From: Brevibacillus borstelensis
GTDB lineage: Bacteria; Bacillota; Bacilli; Brevibacillales; Brevibacillaceae
Reading direction: 5' to 3'
DNA: 64,000 bases
Assembly: GCF_003710865.1 (NCBI RefSeq)
Contig: NZ_RHHO01000011.1
Span: 186,001 to 250,000, forward strand
The translations under genes were made by a program, and so were the position numbers. Positions 36,313 to 44,422 of the stretch are shown here, piece after piece (the first letter of the stretch is position 1; the number at the start of each line of letters is the position of its first letter). The notes below the pieces were generated by a model. It ran no database searches. It was not told the DNA's origin and was given only the letters and a program-made list of their open reading frames with translations.

Positions 36313-37439
36313 TTCATTGCTTTCCACTCGTCCATGAGCAGATTCCAGAACGGTTTGACCGCGTTTTCCGCAAGGTAGTGCTTGCCCCGGCTTTTCACGT
36401 ACTGGCACATCTGCTGGTAATAGTCCGGATCTGATAGCTTCCTGTAGCACTTGAGAATGTCGTGTTCGTCTTTGACAAAGAGCGGATACTTTTCTCCAAG
36501 CAGATGGATGTTGCCGACGGTTTTGGTGGTAAGCACAGGCACACCGAGCGCCATGTACTCCAGGACGCGGGAAAGATACGAATGAGACGGATTTTTGTCT
36601 GATGTGTTGTCGTAAATCAGGGCAAGGCCAATTCCGCTTTGCAGAATCATCCGCTTTGTTTCCCACATCGATTTTTGTCCGTGATTCCGCACACCTCGGG
36701 AACGGAGCAGCTCGTGAGCCTGTTTCCGGTAACGGATCACGATAGACGGGTAGAGCACATTGAGCTTTGCCCCCGGAAATTCCTTGCGAATCAGCCTGAT
36801 GGCGTTCACGGCCGTTTCTAGTCCGTAACGGGGGCGAAGCACCCCGGCCATAATCAGGTCGAGCGGGGGATTCGGCTGCGGCTGGGGGTCCTGATCACCG
36901 GAATATCCCTCCACGAATTGAGGGAGGACCTGAATTTTGCGATCCAGCTCCCGAGCGGAATACCTCGTTTTCCGTTCCAGATATTCGCGGTAGCGCCTGG
37001 CATTGGGCACGGTTTGAAAAAAGACCATGCGGGAGTTGTCGAACAAGTGATTGACCTTGTTCATGATGATCGGGTCGTTCAGATTGTAGTGAATAGAGAG
37101 GAACAACAGCTTTTTGCCCAGGGAAGGCTTCTTTTTGATAAACTCGCGAGCCTGTGTCCGGTTGCGAATAAAAATAAAGTCGTAGCTGTGCTTCTGATCG
37201 AGACTGATAATTTTGCTGTTCAGCTCCGCGGCTTGATAAAAGCGAACATGGCGAAAGCGAAAGCCCCCCATCCCGTTTACATATCGAAACGGCAGGACGC
37301 AGTGCAGGACAAATCCCTCGCGCTCTTGGGCAGGGAGCCGTTCCACTTCCCGGTCAATCGCCTGGAGCATGATGAAAAACTGCAGGACATTCCCTTTTGG
37401 CTTGAATTTTTCTAGGTGGCAGGAAAAACAGATTTTCAC
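36291..37439 (-). CDS. Glycosyltransferase-like protein (GT-B fold, group 1)
   Basis: A 382-residue cytoplasmic protein with a GT4-like C-terminal half: DLIMAGVLRPRYGLETAVNAI near residue 193 resembles the donor-binding domain start, and SHSYLSRVLEYMALGVPVLTTKTVG near residue 290 carries the EX7E-like glutamate and the donor-loop motif. The N-terminal half (HCVLPFRYVNGMGG) is not diagnostic. GTG at 37439 has AAGGAGA upstream. No sugar or capsule genes adjoin it, so the acceptor is unknown. Confidence 0.7.
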   Translation of the reverse strand: MKICFSCHLEKFKPKGNVLQFFIMLQAIDREVERLPAQEREGFVLHCVLPFRYVNGMGGFRFRHVRFYQAAELNSKIISLDQKHSYDFIFIRNRTQAREFIKKKPSLGKKLLFLSIHYNLNDPIIMNKVNHLFDNSRMVFFQTVPNARRYREYLERKTRYSARELDRKIQVLPQFVEGYSGDQDPQPQPNPPLDLIMAGVLRPRYGLETAVNAIRLIRKEFPGAKLNVLYPSIVIRYRKQAHELLRSRGVRNHGQKSMWETKRMILQSGIGLALIYDNTSDKNPSHSYLSRVLEYMALGVPVLTTKTVGNIHLLGEKYPLFVKDEHDILKCYRKLSDPDYYQQMCQYVKSRGKHYLAENAVKPFWNLLMDEWKAMKKGRSPK

Positions 37440-37554
37440 GAAATTCTCTCCTTAGGTTCTCTCTCTTACAAGGTATGCAAATGCCTGGAGAGCGGGGAAG
37501 AGAAATTTTTGAGCCGGGTGGATGATGAGAGGGAGAGGGGGAAGTGAGGAATGG

Positions 37555-37583
37555 TTGACTTTAAAATTAACTCAAGTTAATTT
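37555..37583 (+). promoter_or_regulatory. Promoter and operator of the tetR-DUF4188 unit
   Basis: AAATTAACT-CA-AGTTAATTT is a 20-bp dyad (37564-37583) placed between TTGACT (37555-37560) and a -10 such as TAATTT (37578-37583). A repressor bound there would block RNA polymerase, consistent with autorepression by the TetR protein. Confidence 0.65.
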
Positions 37584-37624
37584 ATTAATATGAGTTTGTA
37601 TTTATTTGCGAAGGAGCTGCTCCC

Positions 37625-38257
37625 ATGGAACGAAGCATTCCGCTCAGGGAATGGAAAAAAGCGAAAACGAAGCAAGCACTGCTGCATGCGTGTCTGGAAT
37701 TGATCGGAGAGAAATCCTTCCGCGAGGTGTACGTCGAGGAGATCTGCAAAAAAGCGGAGATTTCCAAGGTGACCTTTTTCAAGTTTTTTCCCCAGAAGGA
37801 GGACCTGCTGATTTACTACATGCGGCTGTGGGTGACCGATCGGCTGCTGGAGCTGGCCGATTCGCCCAAAAGGGGGCTGTCGGCGCTTCGTCACGTATTT
37901 CAAAAGGTGGATGAAAACGCGAAGCAGCATCCGGGTATTATGCTGAGCCTTATCGGTTTTTTAACTGAGGTGAAAATGCATCCATGCATGCCGGAGCTGA
38001 CGGAGGCGGAACTCCATTTGTACTATCCCGGAAAGGAAGAACAGGCGGGTTCGCTTGTTCCTCGTCTCGACGATTTGTTCCGCCGTTGCATAGAGCAGGC
38101 CATGGCTGATGGCGAAATTGCGGCTGATGCGGATGTAAATGACCTGGTTATGGGACTGCACACGATCTTTTACGGTGCGTATTTGACCGCCCACATCTAT
38201 CAATCGCAGGATTTTCTCGGATGTTACGAGCTTCATGCCAAACTTTTATTCAGGTAG
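37625..38257 (+). CDS. TetR-family transcriptional regulator
   Basis: A 210-residue regulator. The HTH lies in residues 13-55 (ALLHACLELIGEKSFREVYV, then EICKKAEISKVTFFKFFPQK). The C-terminal helical ligand domain is not diagnostic. ATG at 37625 follows GAAGGAG. Its stop codon is immediately followed by the GTG of the DUF4188 gene, so the two form an operon that the regulator likely represses. Confidence 0.9.
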   Translation: MERSIPLREWKKAKTKQALLHACLELIGEKSFREVYVEEICKKAEISKVTFFKFFPQKEDLLIYYMRLWVTDRLLELADSPKRGLSALRHVFQKVDENAKQHPGIMLSLIGFLTEVKMHPCMPELTEAELHLYYPGKEEQAGSLVPRLDDLFRRCIEQAMADGEIAADADVNDLVMGLHTIFYGAYLTAHIYQSQDFLGCYELHAKLLFR

Positions 38258-38266
38258 GTGATCCAG

Positions 38267-38770
38267 ATGGGGAAAATTTTAGCGGGGCGGTATACGGCAG
38301 AGATGGAAGGGCCGTTTGTCGTGTTTGTCATCGGATTGCATGTGAACAACTGGCTTGCCGTGAATCAATGGCTTCCTGTCGTAAAGGCGATGAATGGCAT
38401 GCTGCAAGAATTGTATCGAAACAAGGAGCTGGGCTTTCTTGACGCCGCCTTTTTCATGAGCGCACGGGGCCCTGTCCAGATTCAGTATTGGCGCTCGTTT
38501 GACCAGCTGGAGCAGTATGCCAGAAGCGGGGAGCTGCACCTGTCTGCGTGGAGAGATTTCAATCAAAAGGCGGCAAAGTCGGGAGGGGTCGGATTTTTTC
38601 ACGAAACGTATTTGGTGGAGGCGGGAATGTACGAGTGCATGTACGTAAACATGCCTGTGTATGGATTGGCCAAAGCCGGTCAGCACGTCCCGGCCGTAGG
38701 CAAAAGAGAAACCGCCCGGCGCAGGCTGGGAGGCGAAAATGCTCCTGCCGTTCCGACGCCGGATGCGTAA
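38267..38770 (+). CDS. DUF4188 family protein
   Basis: About 167 residues, beginning MGKILAGRYTAEMEGPFVVF, which resembles the start of DUF4188 proteins; these are related to dimeric alpha-beta-barrel monooxygenases. Further family-like parts are VNNWLAVNQWLPVVKAM, PVQIQYWRSFDQLEQYAR and GFFHETYLVEAGMYECMYVN. GTG at 38258 directly after the tetR stop is an alternative start; the ATG at 38267 has AGGTAGG at better spacing. The function is unknown. Confidence 0.78.
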   Translation: MGKILAGRYTAEMEGPFVVFVIGLHVNNWLAVNQWLPVVKAMNGMLQELYRNKELGFLDAAFFMSARGPVQIQYWRSFDQLEQYARSGELHLSAWRDFNQKAAKSGGVGFFHETYLVEAGMYECMYVNMPVYGLAKAGQHVPAVGKRETARRRLGGENAPAVPTPDA

Positions 38771-38846
38771 TCGTTGCCAGTGTCCGTCTTTTTTTGGTCC
38801 AAATCGAAAGCGGACGTCTCGAAAGGGCTTATCGCATATGGGAAAA

Positions 38847-38884
38847 CAGCGGCGGACTGGGGAGAGGAACGCAGTCCGCCGCTG
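38847..38884. terminator. Strong hairpin between convergent genes
   Basis: A perfect 13-bp stem CAGCGGCGGACTG / CAGTCCGCCGCTG. Flanking AAAA and TTG make it more T-rich on the minus strand, where it would end the chemoreceptor gene. Confidence 0.65.
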
Positions 38885-38916
38885 TTGCGCCTGTCGTTTT
38901 CAACTATTGTTCCACG

Positions 38917-39771
38917 TTACATCGAGGATGTTAATCTTTTGGTTGCCGTGGCGACTTGATGATAAGCCGTCTTTAATTCTTCTATCGCTCTCGAATTGTT
39001 TGAGATTTGAGCGGTGATTGCTTCGATGCTCTGCATCATCAAAGATACCGATTTTGCGATATCCGTCAACTGAACCGAAATGGTTTCCGCCGACTGTTTG
39101 CTGGATGCCGCCATGTTCCGGACTTCATTCGCAACGACCTCAAAACCGCGTCCGTGTTCACCGGCTCGGGCAGCTTCTATAGCGGCATTTAGACCTAGCA
39201 TATGGGACTGAGAGGCAATTTCTTTGACAATTTTCGTTACGGATTGGATACTTTTTACCTGATCGGTAACTGCTTCAGATTCAATATTCAACTTGGTCAT
39301 CTGGTTCAAGATGAGCTTTGAGGCATCCAATACTTGATCCGTGCTGGCAGTCATCTCCTCGACCATAGCCATCAACTCTGCGGTACTTTGCTGAAGAACT
39401 GATTCACGTTTTGTGATATCAGTAGCCACCTTGACGACTGCTTCCACTTTGCCATTCTCAATAACAGGCATATAAGTTGCTTCCAGCGTCAGCTTTCGTC
39501 CATCCTTCGAAATCCGTACGATCTTTTCTTGGGATGCTCTCCCCTGACGCAAACCATCCCACAAATTTACATACGCTTTGCTTGATGCATATTCAGGCAA
39601 GCAAAACTGGCTGTGATGGAGGCCGACAATTTCATCGACCGCATATCCCATTGTGGAAGCGAAAAGTTGATTCGCCCAAATAACCCTTCCTTGCGTGTCA
39701 AACCTGATCATGGCTAAATGATTTTGAATCGACGATAAAATAGCGAATTTTTGATCGGTCACGGTTTGCAT
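38917..39771 (-). CDS. Soluble chemoreceptor-like protein with PAS domain
   Basis: About 284 residues: an N-terminal PAS domain (RVIWANQLFASTMGYAVDEI and KVATDITKRESVLQQ) joined to a methyl-accepting chemotaxis hairpin tip (LGLNAAIEAARAGEHGRGFE, then VVANEVRNMA). There is no membrane segment, no HAMP and a short descending helix, so it is a cytoplasmic receptor, similar in size to the B. subtilis soluble receptor YfmS. A start at 39771 has GGGAGAGG upstream; an ATG at 39828 adds 19 residues but has a poor site. PAS suggests sensing of redox or a small ligand. Confidence 0.85.
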   Translation of the reverse strand: MQTVTDQKFAILSSIQNHLAMIRFDTQGRVIWANQLFASTMGYAVDEIVGLHHSQFCLPEYASSKAYVNLWDGLRQGRASQEKIVRISKDGRKLTLEATYMPVIENGKVEAVVKVATDITKRESVLQQSTAELMAMVEEMTASTDQVLDASKLILNQMTKLNIESEAVTDQVKSIQSVTKIVKEIASQSHMLGLNAAIEAARAGEHGRGFEVVANEVRNMAASSKQSAETISVQLTDIAKSVSLMMQSIEAITAQISNNSRAIEELKTAYHQVATATKRLTSSM

Positions 39772-39892
39772 GTATGGAATTTCCTCTCCCTGTATATCAG
39801 TAGTTGGTTCGCTCGCAACTGCTTTCATTGCTGGATTCCAAGAGCTATTATCGCCTGATGCTCTGAATAAATTCTAAACAACTTGTAAACGG

Positions 39893-39925
39893 AAAAAACC
39901 GGAGCTCTCAATCGCTCCGGTTTTT
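39893..39925. terminator. Bidirectional-looking terminator upstream of the chemoreceptor
   Basis: AAAAAACCGGAGC pairs with GCTCCGGTTTTT around an 8-base loop. It is placed to end the minus-strand helicase unit, although 200 bases beyond its stop codon. Confidence 0.7.
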
Positions 39926-40122
39926 CTACTGCCGTGCATGGTCGCTAATACAATTCGAATCCATGCTGCTTCCGTTTACTCGATCTTGCTCCATGGACAG
40001 AAGCGACACGGCTCCGCAGGTTTTCCGTGTACATTGGCTTCGCCAGCTCGCTTTTGGGCCTCTACTCGTTTTACTTGCTTTGCCAAAAGTCCTGCGGTTC
40101 CCGATGCTGACCGTCAGGCCAC

Positions 40123-43100
40123 TTATCCGATCATCAAAATCTCGCGAATGTCCTGTTCCGTCAGGGACGACAACGCGGCCTCACCAGGCTTGACCACTTC
40201 CTCGATCAGATGCTTCTTTTTCTGTTGAAGCGCGTACATCATCTCTTCCACGGTCCCTTGGGCGACGAGGCGAATGACTTGGACGACATTCTTTTGGCCG
40301 ATGCGGTGGGCACGGTCGGCTGCCTGTTCTTCCACAGCGGGATTCCACCACAGATCATAGAGAATGACGGTGTCCGCTCCCGTCAGGTTCAATCCGGTGC
40401 CCCCTGCCTTTAGCGAGATGAGGAACAGGTCTCGTTCACCCTCGTTGAACCTGTTGCACAGCTCAATCCGCTCTGCCGCTGGCGTTTTCCCGTCCAGATA
40501 AAAAAACGGCACTCCCTGACAGCCAAGCTCCCTTGCGATCATTCCAAGCATTTCGGTAAACTGCGAGAATACCAGAAGCCGCTTTCCCGCGCTGCGGCAT
40601 TCCGCGACGATCTCCAGCAGCTGCTCGAATTTGGCCGAGCTTCCTGCGTAGTCCTCGATGAAAAGGGCAGGGTGGCAGCATAGCTGACGAAGACGGGTCA
40701 AGCCAGCCAGAATTTTGATCCGGTTTTTATCAAAGGTCTCCTCGTTCAGATGCTTGAGTGTCTCCTGCTGCAGCTTGGACAAATAGGCGACGTACAGCTT
40801 TTTCTGCTCCGGAAGCAGCTCGGAGGCTTGCAGCGACTCGATCTTGTCAGGCAGCTCCTTCAGCACGTCGGCTTTCACCCGGCGCAGCAAAAAGGGACGA
40901 ACTCGCTTCGCAACCGCTTCCCTCGACATGTCGTTGAATGCCCGTCGTCCCGGAAACAGTCCGGGGAACACCGCATCGAAGATTGACCACAGCTCCTCCA
41001 GCGAGTTTTCCACGGGTGTTCCGGTGAGGGCAAAACGGTACTTGGCCTGGAGCTCTTTGACCGACTGCGCCGTCTGTGTGGCGTGGTTTTTGAAGGCCTG
41101 CGCCTCGTCCAGGATAAGCGTATGAAACGACTTTGACGCATACAGCTCGACATCTCTCCGCAGGAGCGGATACGAGGTAATGATCACATCTGCCTGGGCG
41201 GCATCCCGAATCTTCCTGCTGCGCTCTGTCTTGCTCCCGTCCGCGATGACGGCCTTTATTTCCGGAGCGAATTTCTTCAGCTCGTTTTTCCAATTGTACA
41301 TAAGCGAAGCGGGTGAGATGATCAGCGCTGGGAGCTGCCGGCTTCTGATCTCCGGCAGTACGGAGACGAGAAAAGCAATGCTTTGCAGCGTCTTTCCAAG
41401 CCCCATATCATCCGCGAGAATACCTCCGAAGCGGTAGTGGGCCAGCGTCTTCAGCCATTGGAAGCCGTACTTTTGATAGACCCGAAGCACAGATGCCAGA
41501 CTGTCCGGCACAGGGAAATCGAGATTGTCCGGATTGCGCATGTTTTCCAGGAGATGGCGGAACGATTTGCCCAGCTTGACGGCATTCCCTGGTCTGTGGG
41601 AATCGATCAGATGAAGCCCCCGGGCTACCGGAACGCGGAAGTCCGAGCCTTTCAGCTCTGCAATGCGGATGCCCATGTCGTCGATGAAGCGGCCGATTTC
41701 CCGAAACGCCTCATTCTCCAGCGGTACAAACGCTCCGTCCGGCATCCGGTAGTATTTGCGCTTTTCCTCGATGGATTGGAGCAGTTGGCGAATGTGCGAC
41801 TCCGGGATCCCGTCTATATCAAACTTGAATTCCAGCCAGTCGGTTCGTTCATCCAGATTCACCGTTACCTTTGGCGGAGTGTACCCGGTATGCAGTCTTG
41901 TTTTCACGGCAGAGGTGGCGTATACCGTCAGCAGCTTCTCCAGCTCGGGAACGACGTGGTACAGAAATTCGTACTGAGCGTCCTCATCCTCCATGAAATA
42001 GCCGCTCTCCGTCCTGATAAAAGGGGATTGCTCCATCAGCTCCAGGATTCGCCGCTCCTGCTCTCCGTCCCGCATGAGGATGCGTTCGGCGCCGCGATGC
42101 TGCCCGTCTCCCTCCAACGGATTGATCACAATGTCGCCGTATTGAAACTCCAGACCGGCGAGCAGTCGATCCTTTACCCGGTCCAAATACAGCTTGGCTT
42201 TCAGTTGTGTTTGGATGATGCGCTCAGAGACGGAGCGGGCGATGCTGACGCTGCCGAGCTTCATCAATCCGGGTGCGACCGTAACCATGAATGGCTCCAT
42301 CTGTCCTGCCGGAATCAGGATTTGCCGCTTGCGGGAAGCCTCAAGCATTTGTTTCAGCTCCGCCAGTCGCTTGCACTGGTCGGCTGGCAGCTTGATCAGC
42401 TTCCCTTCGGAAAGAACGACTCCGTACGATTCCATCACGGTGATTAAATCCAAGCCCTGGACGTCCAGTTGAAAGCTTTCCGAGTCGGCCTGGTCGAACG
42501 CAAAGCAAAGCGGGATCAGCTCATCGGAGATGTGGACTCCTGCGAATGCTTGCTCTTTGTCCATCACCTGCACGTTCGGGGCGGACGTGAGCAGGGGAAG
42601 AAGCGACTCCCACATGAAAGGGGGAATGAACAGCATTCGTTCGCCGCTTTTGTTCCTCGTTTGCAGGAGGTACGCGCTCACGGTTTCGCGGTACAGCTTT
42701 TCGTTGTGAAAAATGTGAATCAGCTGTCTGATGACGGCATCGTCTTCTTTTTGAAAACGGTGAAGCTCAGGGTCGTAGGTGAAGTGCTTGGAAAAGACGA
42801 ACGGTTCTCTGCGCTCGATACACTCGAGGAACTCCTTTATTTTCTGGACGACGTACAGCCGTTTTGGCCCGACCTTGAGCTCGATGCCGAACATCTGCTT
42901 GCGGTAGCCGTACAGGACAGGCTTCAGAGTGAAAGACACATCGAGGGCTGTCCGGGTATCAAAGAGCGGCCGCACATGATTCGGGCGGGTCGGTTTTTCG
43001 CCGAACAGTCCCAGAACGCGGTTGGTCAGCTGTACATCTCCCGCAGAAATCCCGGAGGAGGGCTGGGTGGCAGAGAAGCGGGGTTCCCGCTCTCCGGAAG

Positions 43101-43464
43101 TCCCCGAATACGGATTTTCCAAGGCTTCTGATCGCCGTCCGGCCCCTTGCGAGTAGCGATTCATGAGCTCGTTTTTCTCCATATCCTCGATGCCGTGCAG
43201 GACGGCGGCAATGTGCTGGCAGAACTGATCATAGGAACCGAGCGAGGGACAGGTGCATTCCGCCTCTACGTTCCCGTCCGGATGAAACTCGACAGCGACC
43301 TTGTAGCTGCTGCCTGTTCCTTTGACCGTGGCTTCATAGACGGAAGCTTCGGGATCGTATTGCGTAAAAGTTACTTTTCTGGCCCGGTAATACGCTTTTC
43401 CTCTGTCGGAAGAGATCCGGCCGCACAAAGACGTGATGATCCCTTTAGTCAAATGAAAGCCCAT
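40123..43464 (-). CDS. SNF2-family helicase with SWIM zinc finger
   Basis: An 1113-residue protein of the Swi2/Snf2 superfamily II, similar in layout to B. subtilis YwqA. The N-terminal SWIM finger reads ECTCPSLGSYDQFCQHIAAVL near residue 71 (C-C-C-H ligands). The middle is a bacterial SNF2-associated region. The motor has motif I GGILADDMGLGKTLQSIAF near residue 680, motif II LILDEAQAFKN near residue 785, LTGTPVENSLEELWSI, and the C-terminal helicase half with VFSQFTEML, SLKAGGTGLNLTGAD and QAADRAHRIGQ. ATP-driven movement on DNA in repair or transcription is expected. ATG at 43464 follows AGGAAGG. Confidence 0.95.
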   Translation of the reverse strand: MGFHLTKGIITSLCGRISSDRGKAYYRARKVTFTQYDPEASVYEATVKGTGSSYKVAVEFHPDGNVEAECTCPSLGSYDQFCQHIAAVLHGIEDMEKNELMNRYSQGAGRRSEALENPYSGTSGEREPRFSATQPSSGISAGDVQLTNRVLGLFGEKPTRPNHVRPLFDTRTALDVSFTLKPVLYGYRKQMFGIELKVGPKRLYVVQKIKEFLECIERREPFVFSKHFTYDPELHRFQKEDDAVIRQLIHIFHNEKLYRETVSAYLLQTRNKSGERMLFIPPFMWESLLPLLTSAPNVQVMDKEQAFAGVHISDELIPLCFAFDQADSESFQLDVQGLDLITVMESYGVVLSEGKLIKLPADQCKRLAELKQMLEASRKRQILIPAGQMEPFMVTVAPGLMKLGSVSIARSVSERIIQTQLKAKLYLDRVKDRLLAGLEFQYGDIVINPLEGDGQHRGAERILMRDGEQERRILELMEQSPFIRTESGYFMEDEDAQYEFLYHVVPELEKLLTVYATSAVKTRLHTGYTPPKVTVNLDERTDWLEFKFDIDGIPESHIRQLLQSIEEKRKYYRMPDGAFVPLENEAFREIGRFIDDMGIRIAELKGSDFRVPVARGLHLIDSHRPGNAVKLGKSFRHLLENMRNPDNLDFPVPDSLASVLRVYQKYGFQWLKTLAHYRFGGILADDMGLGKTLQSIAFLVSVLPEIRSRQLPALIISPASLMYNWKNELKKFAPEIKAVIADGSKTERSRKIRDAAQADVIITSYPLLRRDVELYASKSFHTLILDEAQAFKNHATQTAQSVKELQAKYRFALTGTPVENSLEELWSIFDAVFPGLFPGRRAFNDMSREAVAKRVRPFLLRRVKADVLKELPDKIESLQASELLPEQKKLYVAYLSKLQQETLKHLNEETFDKNRIKILAGLTRLRQLCCHPALFIEDYAGSSAKFEQLLEIVAECRSAGKRLLVFSQFTEMLGMIARELGCQGVPFFYLDGKTPAAERIELCNRFNEGERDLFLISLKAGGTGLNLTGADTVILYDLWWNPAVEEQAADRAHRIGQKNVVQVIRLVAQGTVEEMMYALQQKKKHLIEEVVKPGEAALSSLTEQDIREILMIG

Positions 43465-43520
43465 GGATTTAATCCTTCCTCGATAAAATAGTCCTGTCTC
43501 TTATGATAACACACAAGAGA

Positions 43521-43565
43521 GCCCCTCTGGACTGAGTACCGGTATCGATACTGAGCCAGAGGGGC
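43521..43565 (-). terminator. Hairpin after the DUF3892 gene
   Basis: GCCCCTCTGG (43521-43530) pairs perfectly with CCAGAGGGGC (43556-43565). It lies between the DUF3892 stop and the helicase start; the following minus-strand bases TCTCTTGTGT are only moderately T-rich. Confidence 0.6.
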
Positions 43566-43598
43566 GAGTGGGGGATCAGGCGTATGTTTGTCCAGGGT

Positions 43599-43928
43599 TT
43601 AAAACGTAGGCAGGTTGTCCAGATTGTTCTCCTTGATTCCGTCCGGCTCGCTCCGCAAAATGTCACGGCCGTATTTGTGGAAGACGTCGACATGGGCAAG
43701 CTGACCTGCCTTTGCCTCCTGCAGGGCTGTCACATAGTCCAGCTCCCGTCCCGTATTTGTCTTGAAAGCGATCAGATCTCCGTCGTCATTTTTGCGGACG
43801 GCAACGATGCTCTCCTTTCCATCGGCGGATAGCGGCGCTCCTGTCCCACCGCCATTCTCCTGCCGGGCCTGCCGCTCGCCCTCTGCCTTGTAAGCGGCGT
43901 AAATCTGTTCAAAATCTCGTTGGTCCAT
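43599..43928 (-). CDS. DUF3892-domain protein
   Basis: A 109-residue soluble protein. The C-terminal 70 residues match the small DUF3892 domain: IVAVRKNDDGDLIAFKTNTG, then HVDVFHKYGRDILRSEPDG and ENNLDNLP. The N-terminal 35 residues are charged. The ATG at 43928 follows AAGGAGGGA. The molecular function of the domain is unknown. Confidence 0.88.
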   Translation of the reverse strand: MDQRDFEQIYAAYKAEGERQARQENGGGTGAPLSADGKESIVAVRKNDDGDLIAFKTNTGRELDYVTALQEAKAGQLAHVDVFHKYGRDILRSEPDGIKENNLDNLPTF

Positions 43929-43990
43929 TGCGCAGTCCCTCCTTTTTTATAGGGTGCCTTGCCAGGGAAGGAAGATACATTCGTTTTGCG

Positions 43991-44185
43991 CTAGAAAAAG
44001 AGATCGTGTATGAAGCTGATCAAAAAAATGAAAAAAACAATGCTCGAAATGATGCGAGTCATGTCGACCCGAAATTGTGAAGGCTCATAATCGCGCTTAG
44101 ACAAAGCAGTGCGAGGATACAGAGCGGTAAGCCCTGTGATCGCTAAAAAGAAGAGGTAAAACAAGAAATCGAAAATAGACCCCAT
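43991..44185 (-). CDS. Small membrane protein, 64 aa
   Basis: Two hydrophobic segments (FDFLFYLFFLAITGLTAL and ISSIVFFIFLISFIHDLFF) flank a short charged loop that would face one side of the membrane. I know no family. The start at 44185 is preceded by GGTGGTGA; a GTG-type extension to 44200 is possible. It lies between aconitase and the DUF3892 gene on the same strand. Confidence 0.65.
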   Translation of the reverse strand: MGSIFDFLFYLFFLAITGLTALYPRTALSKRDYEPSQFRVDMTRIISSIVFFIFLISFIHDLFF

Positions 44186-44343
44186 GGATAAAATCACCAC
44201 CCGTTACTGGTCATTTACGGATTGGCTCGGGAGACGGTTTCACAGTCCATGAGTGACATTCTATCAAAGGGTGCGGTTTGTAAAAAAGGCAAATATTGCA
44301 GCAGCAGCCGTTAGCTCGCGCAGGATGGGGAAGCCGGTTGCAC

Positions 44344-44384
44344 AAAAAAACAGGCAGAACACCGTCTAAGACGATGTCTGCCTG
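44344..44384 (-). terminator. Terminator after aconitase
   Basis: CAGGCAGA (44351-44358) pairs with TCTGCCTG (44377-44384); on the minus strand a run of seven T follows. Confidence 0.85.
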
Positions 44385-44422
44385 CTATGGGTGGGTGCTG
44401 TAATGGAAATATTGGGTAAAGC

